A stretch of 13,625 nucleotides of DNA from CSP1-4 sp036559965 (GTDB taxonomy: Bacteria; Chloroflexota; Limnocylindria; Limnocylindrales; CSP1-4), in the NCBI GenBank assembly GCA_036559965.1, contig DATBSD010000051.1:1-13625 (forward strand). Direction: 5' to 3'. A model generated the notes under the pieces. That model was not told the DNA's origin. It was given only the letters and a program-made list of their open reading frames with translations, and made no database searches. The stretch's first letter is position 1, and the number at the start of each line of letters is the position of its first letter. This document shows positions 6,264 through 12,180 of the stretch, in pieces. The position numbers were made by a program, and so were the translations under genes.

Positions 6264-7874
6264 GTGAACGAGCAGGACATCCGGGCCGCCGTGGCGGCGA
6301 AGGCGGCCGAGCAGGCCCCCTTCGTCAACCGCCGCGATCCCGCTCGCGCGCTGGGCCCCGACGGCCTGCCGGCACGCAGCCCCCGGGCGCCCCGATGGGC
6401 GGACGTACCCGACGAGAAGTGGGACGACTGGCGTTGGCAGCTCTCCAACCGCGTGAACGACCTCGAGGAGATCGAGCAGATCCTCGAGCTGACCGACGAG
6501 GAGCGCGAGGGGCTCTCGGCCGACGGCAAGTTCCGGGTCGACATCACGCCCTACTTCATCAGCCTCATCGATCCGCACGATCCCGACGATCCCATCCGCC
6601 GCCAGGTCATCCCGCTCGGTCGCGAGCAGCAGGCGTTCACGGGCATGATGGAGGACTCGCTGGCCGAGGATCGCCACTCCCCGGTGCCCGGCCTCGTCCA
6701 TCGCTATCCCGACCGCGTGCTCATGCTCGTGACCACGCAGTGCGCCTCGTACTGCCGCTACTGCACCCGCTCCCGCATCGTCGGCGACCCGACGCAGAAC
6801 TTCAATCGCAAGGAGCACGAGGCGCAGCTCGACTACCTGCGCCGCACGCCGCAGGTCCGAGACGTGCTCATCTCCGGTGGCGACGGCCTGACCCTGGCAC
6901 CCAAGCTGTTCGAGTCGATCCTGCGTGGCTTGCGCGAGATCCCGCACATCGAGATCGTGCGCATCGGCTCCCGCGTGCCGGTCTTCCTGCCGCAGCGCAT
7001 CGACGACGAGCTGTGCGCCATGCTCGAGCAGTACCACCCGCTCTGGATCAACCTCCACTTCAATCATCCCGACGAGATCACGCCCGAGGTCTCGCGCGCC
7101 GTCGACCGACTGACCAAGGCCGGCCTGCCGGTCGGCAACCAGTCGGTGCTCCTCGCTGGCGTCAACGACTGCGTCCACATCCAGCGGTCGCTCGTCCACA
7201 AGCTGGTCGAGAACCGCATCCGGCCCTACTACCTCTACCAGTGCGACCTCGTGGAGGGTTCGGGGCACTTCCGGACGCCGGTCGGCAAGGGCCTCGAGAT
7301 CATCGAGGGTCTCCGCGGGCACACCTCCGGCTATGCCGTGCCGACCTACGTCATCGACGCGCCCGGTGGTGGCGGCAAGATCCCGGTCATGCCCAACTAC
7401 CTCATCAGCTACTCCGATCACAAGGTCGTGCTGCGCAACTACGAGGGCTACATCACGACCTACGAGGAGCCCCCGACATATCAGCGCCACGACAGCGCGT
7501 CGTGTGCGTACTGCCAGCACGAACGACCCGAGCCCGGCCAGTCCGGGGTGCTGGGGCTGCTCGAGGGCGAGCGCATGTGGATCGAGCCGCGCGGCTTCAG
7601 CGAGATCCACAGCCGCGGCAACACGGAGCAGCACCGCCTCCAGGACCCGTCGAAGTGGGTGCCCTACGGCGTCGGCGCCATCGAGGGCCAGGCGCGTCAG
7701 GCGCTGCCCGTCCTCGAGGGCGGGGAGGACGGGTCGCCTGATGCCGCGGCCACGAACGGCACGTCGGACGCTGTGGACGCGGCGGGGGATGCCGGCACGG
7801 CGTTCGGTCCCGGCGAGGAGCCGCGCCCACGTGAGGGCGAGCCGACCGGCTCGGCGCACGGCGAGCTGCTCTAG
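6264..7874 (+). CDS. kamA: L-lysine 2,3-aminomutase (radical SAM, PLP-dependent)
   Basis: 536 residues from GTG 6264, with GAGG at 6253-6256 as ribosome site. The enzyme interconverts L-lysine and L-beta-lysine using S-adenosylmethionine, a [4Fe-4S] cluster and pyridoxal phosphate. The cluster motif is CASYCRYC (Cys160, 164, 167), followed by the SAM-binding SGGDGLTL. Lys372 in DAPGGGGK is the PLP lysine. Asp328 (in YQCDLVEG) and Asp365 are spaced exactly as Asp293 and Asp330 of the clostridial enzyme, the pair that holds the side-chain amino group of lysine. Glutamate 2,3-aminomutases replace these residues, so lysine is the likely substrate. Cys303 and a CAYC pair (Cys414, 417) correspond to the structural zinc ligands. 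The enzyme is longer than the clostridial form: an acidic, Gly/Ala-rich, probably disordered tail of about 55 residues follows residue 480. No beta-lysine acetyltransferase or lysine fermentation gene is nearby. The product could serve as an osmolyte precursor, in catabolism, or in a beta-lysine-containing metabolite. Confidence 0.92.
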   Translation: MNEQDIRAAVAAKAAEQAPFVNRRDPARALGPDGLPARSPRAPRWADVPDEKWDDWRWQLSNRVNDLEEIEQILELTDEEREGLSADGKFRVDITPYFISLIDPHDPDDPIRRQVIPLGREQQAFTGMMEDSLAEDRHSPVPGLVHRYPDRVLMLVTTQCASYCRYCTRSRIVGDPTQNFNRKEHEAQLDYLRRTPQVRDVLISGGDGLTLAPKLFESILRGLREIPHIEIVRIGSRVPVFLPQRIDDELCAMLEQYHPLWINLHFNHPDEITPEVSRAVDRLTKAGLPVGNQSVLLAGVNDCVHIQRSLVHKLVENRIRPYYLYQCDLVEGSGHFRTPVGKGLEIIEGLRGHTSGYAVPTYVIDAPGGGGKIPVMPNYLISYSDHKVVLRNYEGYITTYEEPPTYQRHDSASCAYCQHERPEPGQSGVLGLLEGERMWIEPRGFSEIHSRGNTEQHRLQDPSKWVPYGVGAIEGQARQALPVLEGGEDGSPDAAATNGTSDAVDAAGDAGTAFGPGEEPRPREGEPTGSAHGELL

Positions 7875-7947
7875 CGAGGGCCGGCTCGGCGTACGAACCT
7901 TCACCTCTGGGCTACGCCATCGCAACCTCGCCCGACGATGATGCCGC

Positions 7948-7981
7948 GGTGAGCGCCCGATGGAGGAGACGGGCGCTCACC
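7948..7981 (+). terminator. Strong hairpin downstream of kamA
   Basis: A perfect 12-bp stem (GGTGAGCGCCCG at 7948-7959 pairs with CGGGCGCTCACC at 7970-7981) closes a 10-nt loop, ATGGAGGAGA. It lies 73 nt after the kamA stop and 67 nt before the S41 peptidase start. There is no U-tract, so it may be an incomplete or factor-dependent terminator, an mRNA end stabiliser, or a processing site. The loop exposes a GGAGG sequence. The rest of 7875-8048 shows no gene or recognised promoter. Confidence 0.6.
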
Positions 7982-8048
7982 CTCCAGCCCGGGGATCGCG
8001 TCGGGCACCACGCAGCCATCCTCCACGCCCGCTCGAAGGACCAGCCCG

Positions 8049-9392
8049 ATGCCCAGCGACCCTGACGCCTCCCTCCAACCGCCCGTGTCTGCAGCCGAGG
8101 ACGAGGTGGCTGCCGTCGACCAGGCAGCCCGCCGGTCTCCCCGTCGCCAGCGCCTCGGCCGCCTGGCCGGCCTGCTCGCGCTGACGGTCCTTGTGGTCAC
8201 GGTCTTCACCTCCGGGGCCGCGCTCGAGCGCGCCGGGCTGCTGCCCGGCCGGGCAACCGAGAGCGAGCCTGCTGCGGCCGAGGACTTCACGCTCATCCGG
8301 CAGGCCTGGGACCTGCTCCACACGGAGTACGTCGGCGCCTCCGAGCTCGACTCGCGGGGCCTCGCCCACGCTGCCATCGAGGCCCTCGCCGAGGGCACGG
8401 GCGACACCGGCCACACGCGCTTCATGACGCCCGCCGAGCGCGAGGCCGCGCGCGAAGACCTGTCGGGCTCCTTCGTCGGCATCGGCGTCCAGGTCGATCT
8501 CGAAGCCGACGAGGTCACCATCGTCGACGTCTTCGCCGACAGTCCGGCCCAGCGGGCCGGCCTCCAGCGCGGCGACACGATCCTCGAGGTCGATGGCGTG
8601 GAGACGACCGGTTCGCCGATCGACGAGGTCGTCCAGCGCGTCCGCGGACCGGAGGGGACGGAGGTCCGCCTGTCGATCGGTCGCGAGGGCCTCGACGAAC
8701 CGCTCGACATCGTCGTCACGCGGGCGACGATCGAGCGGCCGGCCGTCTCGTGGACGATGGTCCCGGGCACGACCATCGCCCACATCCGCCTGGACCAGTT
8801 CCAGACGGGCGCCGCCGACGAGTTCGGAGCCGCGCTGAAGGGCGCCGAGGCTGACGGCGCGAGCGGCGCCATCATCGACCTGCGCGGCAACCCGGGAGGC
8901 TACGTCGACGAGGCCCGCGCCATCGCCAGCCAGTTCCTGAGCTCGGGTGTCGTCTATCAGACACGCGACGCGCGCGGCAACGTCGCTCCCAACGACGTCG
9001 TCGAGGGTGGCGTGGCGCTCGATCTGCCCATCGTCGTCCTCGTCGATGCCGGCACCGCCAGCTCATCCGAGATCACCGCCGGCGCCCTCCAGGATGCCGG
9101 CCGCGCCACGGTCGTCGGGACGCAGACCTTCGGTACCGGGACCGTGCTCGGGGAGTTCGTGCTGACCGACGGATCGGCGCTGCGCATCGGGACGGTCGAG
9201 TGGCTGACGCCCGAGGGTCGGCGCATCTGGCACGAGGGCATCACGCCGGACGAGATCGTCGAGCTGCCGGCCGACGTCTTCCCGCTCTCGCCGACCGAGG
9301 TCGCCGAGCTCAGCCCGGACGAGCTGGCAAAGACCGACGACGCGCAGCTGCTTCGAGCGCTCGACCTGGTCAAGGCGGAGGCCGGTCGCTAG
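8049..9392 (+). CDS. S41-family C-terminal processing peptidase (CtpA-like) with Thr at the catalytic Lys position
   Basis: 447 residues from ATG 8049, with GAAGGA ending 8 nt upstream. The order is a cytoplasmic N-terminus, a signal anchor at about 38-58, a PDZ domain at about 135-220 (GSFVGIGVQVDLEADEVTIV, then SPAQRAGLQRGDTILEVDG), and the S41 core with LRGNPGGYVDEA and GTASSSEITAGAL. Such enzymes trim the C-termini of envelope proteins using a Ser-Lys dyad. Ser338 fits the nucleophile: in Prc and D1-processing peptidase the dyad residues are 25 apart (Ser430/Lys455; Ser372/Lys397). The residue 25 positions on is Thr363, in TFGTGTVLGEF, where the usual motif is FGKG. The protein is therefore either inactive as a classical dyad protease, a binding protein, or uses another base. 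The C-terminal region (ALRIGTVEWLTPEGRRIWHEGITPDEIV) is intact. It stands alone between kamA and the nitroreductase. Confidence 0.9.
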   Translation: MPSDPDASLQPPVSAAEDEVAAVDQAARRSPRRQRLGRLAGLLALTVLVVTVFTSGAALERAGLLPGRATESEPAAAEDFTLIRQAWDLLHTEYVGASELDSRGLAHAAIEALAEGTGDTGHTRFMTPAEREAAREDLSGSFVGIGVQVDLEADEVTIVDVFADSPAQRAGLQRGDTILEVDGVETTGSPIDEVVQRVRGPEGTEVRLSIGREGLDEPLDIVVTRATIERPAVSWTMVPGTTIAHIRLDQFQTGAADEFGAALKGAEADGASGAIIDLRGNPGGYVDEARAIASQFLSSGVVYQTRDARGNVAPNDVVEGGVALDLPIVVLVDAGTASSSEITAGALQDAGRATVVGTQTFGTGTVLGEFVLTDGSALRIGTVEWLTPEGRRIWHEGITPDEIVELPADVFPLSPTEVAELSPDELAKTDDAQLLRALDLVKAEAGR

Positions 9393-9443
9393 CGGGTGCC
9401 CGGCTCGGTCGGACCGCCGGTCGCGGGGCCGACGTCCGGACGC

Positions 9444-9449
9444 TAGGCT
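9444..9449 (+). promoter_or_regulatory. Putative -10 element for the nitroreductase gene (leaderless)
   Basis: TAGGCT is followed by exactly 6 nt (TGGGCC) and then the ATG at 9456, the same geometry as the TAGACT-N6-GTG at 6160-6146 on the other strand. No Shine-Dalgarno site precedes the ATG, which fits a leaderless transcript. No -35 box was recognised. Confidence 0.5.
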
Positions 9450-9455
9450 TGGGCC

Positions 9456-10004
9456 ATGGAGACATGGACCGCGATCGACACGGTCCGGGTCGTGCGCGCG
9501 TTCGACGACCGGCCGCTGCAGGACGACGCGCTGCTGCGGATCCTCCATGCGGCTCGCCGGACGGCCAGTTCCAAGAACCGCCAGGACTGGACGTTCATCG
9601 TCATCCGTGATCGATCGCGCCTGACGGAGCTGGCCGCGGTCGGACCATTCGCCGGCCACCTGGCCGGCGCCGCGCTCGCCATCGCGCTCTGTGGGCCGCG
9701 ATCGCGGGACACCTGGGACCTCGGCCGGGCGGCACAGGACATGATCCTCGCCGCCTGGGACCTGGGTGTCGGCAGCGTGCCCGCGACCGTCTACGAGCCC
9801 GAGCTCGCCGCCCGCCTGCTCGGCCTGCCAGACGACATCGCCTGCCGATACCTGCTCTCGTTCGGCTATCCGGCCGACCCGGCGTCCCTGACACGGCCGA
9901 ACCGTCGCGGCGGCCGGAAGTCGCTGGCCGAGATCGTCCACGTCGAGCGCTGGGGCGAGCCCTGGTCGGTGCCCGGATCGGACGACGCGGGGACCGACAC
10001 GTGA
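9456..10004 (+). CDS. Nitroreductase-family flavoprotein
   Basis: 182 residues, at the short end for the family. Nitroreductase-fold proteins bind FMN as dimers and reduce nitro compounds, quinones or other acceptors with NAD(P)H. The N-terminus has the FMN-phosphate pattern (TVRVVRAFDDRPLQDDAL, like the RRSxRxF start of relatives), then RRTASSKNRQDWTFIVI (residues 34-50), equivalent to the SxxNxQPW flavin contact, with Gln-Asp replacing Gln-Pro. A glycine-rich LGVGSVPATVY follows near 105 and FGYP near 140. The substrate cannot be read from the sequence. The start is ATG 9456, behind a TAGGCT-N6 element and without a ribosome site. Its stop overlaps the GTG of the DUF2255 gene by 4 nt, so the two form a coupled pair. 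Confidence 0.88.
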   Translation: METWTAIDTVRVVRAFDDRPLQDDALLRILHAARRTASSKNRQDWTFIVIRDRSRLTELAAVGPFAGHLAGAALAIALCGPRSRDTWDLGRAAQDMILAAWDLGVGSVPATVYEPELAARLLGLPDDIACRYLLSFGYPADPASLTRPNRRGGRKSLAEIVHVERWGEPWSVPGSDDAGTDT

Positions 10005-10375
10005 CGACCTTCGACGCCGCCACGCTGGCGGCCATCGACCGCGAGCGGGAGGTCGACATCGAGACGCGAGCCTGGCCCCAGGCGCCCGCCCACCGGGTGG
10101 TCATCTGGGTCGTCGTGGACGACGGCGAGGTCCTCATCCGCTCGTGGCGCGGCGACCGCGGGCGGTGGTATCGCGAGGTGGTCGCCTGGCCCGAGGCGAC
10201 CCTCCACGTCGCGAACACCCCGCTGCCCGTCCGGGCCGTTGCTGTCGACGAGGCCGGCATCGCCCGCTGTTCGCGCGGCCTCGAGCGCAGGTACGCCGGC
10301 GACCCCGCGCTGGCCTCGATGCTCGGCCCCGACGTCCTGCCGACCACCCTGCGCCTCGAGCCCCGCGATGCATGA
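10001..10375 (+). CDS. DUF2255-family protein
   Basis: 124 residues from GTG 10001, which overlaps the nitroreductase stop (GTGA). The central block HRVVIWVVVDDGEVLIRSWRGDRGRWYREV (about residues 32-61) is the DUF2255 signature: a hydrophobic strand, then V-R/I-R-S-x-x-G-x-x-G-x-W-Y. The family's biochemical role is unestablished to my knowledge; the pattern of short strands suggests a small beta-barrel-like fold. Translational coupling to a nitroreductase hints at a flavin- or redox-linked function here. There are no signal peptide, membrane helix or metal-site motifs. A 40-nt gap follows before the next gene, which has its own promoter-like element. Confidence 0.8.
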   Translation: MTTFDAATLAAIDREREVDIETRAWPQAPAHRVVIWVVVDDGEVLIRSWRGDRGRWYREVVAWPEATLHVANTPLPVRAVAVDEAGIARCSRGLERRYAGDPALASMLGPDVLPTTLRLEPRDA

Positions 10376-10394
10376 CACCCGCAGGGGCCGCTGC

Positions 10395-10400
10395 TAGACT
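10395..10400 (+). promoter_or_regulatory. Putative -10 element (TAGACT) upstream of the 138-residue protein
   Basis: TAGACT, the same hexamer as at 6160-6155 on the minus strand, lies 15 nt before the ATG at 10416. Transcription starting 7-10 nt after it would leave a leader of fewer than 10 nt. No Shine-Dalgarno site is visible. This makes an independent, near-leaderless promoter likely for the following gene. Confidence 0.4.
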
Positions 10401-10415
10401 CCGGCTCCCATCCAG

Positions 10416-10832
10416 ATGCTTCCTCTTCGTGACGTTCCCGGACTTCCCGCGGCCGACATCGCGCCGCCGGTCGAGGCCGAGCCCGGCGATCCGTTCGCCT
10501 CGCTCCGCGTCGTGCATCTCGTGGCGCGCATCCCGCGCGGCCGGCCCGTCCGCCTGCGCGACATCGTCGACCGCCTCAACGCCGAGCACGTCGACTGGTC
10601 ATTCTCGCGGCCGGTCGTGGCGACCGCCGTGCTCCAGCTGCAGGCCAACTGGCTGGCCGATTACCGCACCGTCGACGGCATCCGCATCGGCGACGACGAT
10701 GCCGGCGGCACCGTCGAGATCGAGGACAGCGTGAGGGTCGATCCCTGGATCGTCCGCCAGGTCGAGCGATTGGCCGTCACCTGCCACGAGCGCCTGCGCG
10801 CGTTCGCGATCGAGGAAGGCGCCCTGCCATGA
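10416..10832 (+). CDS. Small protein of unknown function
   Basis: 138 residues from ATG 10416. I do not recognise a family. The sequence is soluble, with no signal peptide, membrane segment, cysteine cluster or repeat. Residues 45-90 (RPVRLRDIVDRLNAEHVDWS, followed by helical VVATAVLQLQANWLADY and a short IRIG strand) could form a winged-helix-like module. The C-terminal 30 residues (WIVRQVERLAVTCHERLRAF) look like one amphipathic helix. GC-rich third codon positions match its neighbours. It is preceded by its own TAGACT element and followed by a structured 136-nt gap before the rhodanese gene, so it may be a single transcription unit. Confidence 0.75.
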   Translation: MLPLRDVPGLPAADIAPPVEAEPGDPFASLRVVHLVARIPRGRPVRLRDIVDRLNAEHVDWSFSRPVVATAVLQLQANWLADYRTVDGIRIGDDDAGGTVEIEDSVRVDPWIVRQVERLAVTCHERLRAFAIEEGALP

Positions 10833-10868
10833 CACGACCGCCCTCGGTCTGGCGGGGCTGCAGATGTC

Positions 10869-10904
10869 CCTGGCGGGCCTGACCGCCCGCGCAGCCCGCC
10901 CAGG
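10869..10904 (+). other. Mutually exclusive hairpins in the 136-nt gap before the sulfurtransferase gene
   Basis: CCTGGCGGGC (10869-10878) can pair with GCCCGCCCAGG (10894-10904), leaving one bulged base. Alternatively its GCGGGC part pairs perfectly with GCCCGC (10885-10890) across a 6-nt loop. Two competing stems in a leader resemble an attenuator, but the high GC content makes chance pairing common. The rest of 10833-10968 shows no known riboswitch or gene. Confidence 0.25.
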
Positions 10905-10968
10905 CCATGGCGCCACGGTCGCATCCCAAGGCGCCGCCGCCTCCCTCGCAGACATGGAGAACGACATC

Positions 10969-11811
10969 GTGAGCATCACCACCAGCACCACCAAGGCACT
11001 CGTCACCCCGGAGTGGGCGCAGCAACAGATCGGCAACCCGACCGTCCGCTTCATCGAGGTCGACGTCGACACGACGTCCTACAGCCAGAGCCACATCCCG
11101 GGCGCGGTCGGCTGGGACTGGACGAGCCAGCTCTCGGACAATCTCCGAAGGGAGATCGCGTCGCGCGAGGATCTCCAGACGCTCCTGCGGGCGTCGGGCG
11201 TCCATGCCGACACCCACATCGTGCTCTACGGCGACAACAACAACTGGTTCGCCGCCTGGGCGTATTGGCAGCTCAAGCTGCACGGCGTCGAGAAGGTCAG
11301 CATCATCGACGGCGGTCGCAAGTACTGGCTCGACAACGGCCTGCCGCTCTCGACCGACCCGGCCGACGCCGGCACTGGCACCATCACCATCGGCGAAGCC
11401 GACATGGCCACGCGGGCATTCCGCGCGGACGTCGAGCTGCGGCTCGGCGGGGCCGGTTTCGCGCTCGTGGACGTCCGGTCACCGGCCGAGTTCAGCGGCG
11501 AGATCATCGCGCCACCGAACATGACCGAGACCGCCCAGCGGGGCGGCCACATCCCCGGCGCCGTGTCCATCCCGTGGGCGCAGGCTGTCCGCGAGGACGG
11601 CACCTTCAAGAGCGCCGACGAGCTCAAGGCGCTCTACGAGGGCAAGGGCATCACGCCCGACAAGGACGTCGTCGCCTACTGCCGCATCGGCGAGCGCTCC
11701 AGCCACACCTGGTTCGTGCTCCACGAGCTGCTCGGCTATCCGAAGGTCAAGAACTACGATGGCTCCTGGACCGAGTGGGGCAGCATGGTCAACATGCCCA
11801 TCGAGCGCTGA
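10969..11811 (+). CDS. Two-domain rhodanese, thiosulfate/3-mercaptopyruvate sulfurtransferase
   Basis: 280 residues from GTG 10969, which has GGAG at 10956-10959. In-frame ATGs at 10954 and 10864 lack a ribosome site and would add 5 or 35 residues not expected for the family; 280 is the usual length. The enzyme moves a sulfane sulfur from thiosulfate or mercaptopyruvate to cyanide or thiols in the cytoplasm. The N-terminal domain (about 7-130) keeps the fold (FIEVDVDTTSYSQSHIPGAV) but has YGDNNNW at the active-site loop, with no cysteine. The C-terminal domain (about 150-275; LVDVRSPAEF, GHIPGAVSIPW) carries the catalytic Cys238 in YCRIGERSSHTWFVL. This loop is typical of actinobacterial and Chloroflexota thiosulfate sulfurtransferases rather than the CG(S/T)GVT loop of mercaptopyruvate enzymes. 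It is monocistronic, bounded by hairpins on both sides. Confidence 0.92.
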   Translation: MSITTSTTKALVTPEWAQQQIGNPTVRFIEVDVDTTSYSQSHIPGAVGWDWTSQLSDNLRREIASREDLQTLLRASGVHADTHIVLYGDNNNWFAAWAYWQLKLHGVEKVSIIDGGRKYWLDNGLPLSTDPADAGTGTITIGEADMATRAFRADVELRLGGAGFALVDVRSPAEFSGEIIAPPNMTETAQRGGHIPGAVSIPWAQAVREDGTFKSADELKALYEGKGITPDKDVVAYCRIGERSSHTWFVLHELLGYPKVKNYDGSWTEWGSMVNMPIER

Positions 11812-11817
11812 TCACCG

Positions 11818-11836
11818 GACCGGCGGGATGCCGGTC
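11818..11836 (+). terminator. Short hairpin after the sulfurtransferase stop
   Basis: GACCGGC and GCCGGTC pair over 7 bp around a 5-nt loop (GGGAT), starting 6 nt after the stop codon. It has no U-tract. It probably acts with the stronger hairpin that follows. Confidence 0.35.
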
Positions 11837-11845
11837 ACGACGAGA

Positions 11846-11878
11846 GACGACCGCGGCCCGCAGGACGCCGCGGTCGTC
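11846..11878. terminator. 12-bp bidirectional hairpin between convergent genes
   Basis: GACGACCGCGGC (11846-11857) pairs perfectly with GCCGCGGTCGTC (11867-11878) around a 9-nt loop. It lies between the plus-strand sulfurtransferase and the minus-strand zinc finger gene, a placement expected for a shared terminator. No T-tract flanks it on either side, as is common in GC-rich genomes. Confidence 0.65.
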
Positions 11879-11902
11879 GTGCATCGGACCCGCGACGCGC
11901 GC

Positions 11903-12172
11903 TCACGCGGGCTCGAGCCAGGCCTCGTCCACGTAGCACCAACCCCAGTCCTCGCCCGGTTCCATCGATCGCACCAGCGGGTGGTCGGCGGCATGCCAGT
12001 GCGCGGTGGCGTGGCGACTCGGCGACTGGTCGCAGCAGCCCGCGTGCCCGCAGGTGAGGCACATCCGCAGGTGGACCCACCAGCCGCCCGTCAAGAGGCA
12101 GTCCTCGCAGCCGGCGGCGCTCGGCACCGCGCCGGCGTCGATCAGGTCGAGGTGGCTGCACGCCCGCTCCAT
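11903..12172 (-). CDS. Stand-alone UBP-type zinc finger protein
   Basis: 89 residues from ATG 12172, 8 nt after the stop of the serine hydrolase gene, so the two are co-transcribed. The whole protein is one Zn-UBP-like domain: Cys5-x-His7, Cys22-x2-Cys25, Cys38-x2-Cys41-x-His43, a Cys46-Cys47 pair, His54 and His58, then HPLVRSMEPGEDWGWCYVDE. In eukaryotes this fold binds the C-terminal Gly-Gly tail of ubiquitin. Bacteria carry small solo versions with the same metal ligands but no ubiquitin system, and their ligand is not known to me. The cysteine/histidine spacing and the HPLVRS...WCYxDE ending are typical of the bacterial family. It is short but complete, and no ubiquitin-like protein is visible nearby. 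The open frame extends far upstream, but homology begins at MERACSHL. Confidence 0.87.
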   Translation of the reverse strand: MERACSHLDLIDAGAVPSAAGCEDCLLTGGWWVHLRMCLTCGHAGCCDQSPSRHATAHWHAADHPLVRSMEPGEDWGWCYVDEAWLEPA

Positions 12173-12180
12173 GGCTCGGC

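Noticed and set aside
7960..8184. A small plus-strand frame starting with ATG in the kamA-downstream hairpin loop
   Set aside because: It has no ribosome site outside the loop, overlaps the S41 gene in another frame, and has arginine/proline-rich shadow-like content.
10864..10968. A 35-residue N-terminal extension of the sulfurtransferase from ATG 10864
   Set aside because: The family length and domain start fit GTG 10969, which has a GGAG site 9 nt upstream; the extension is low-complexity.
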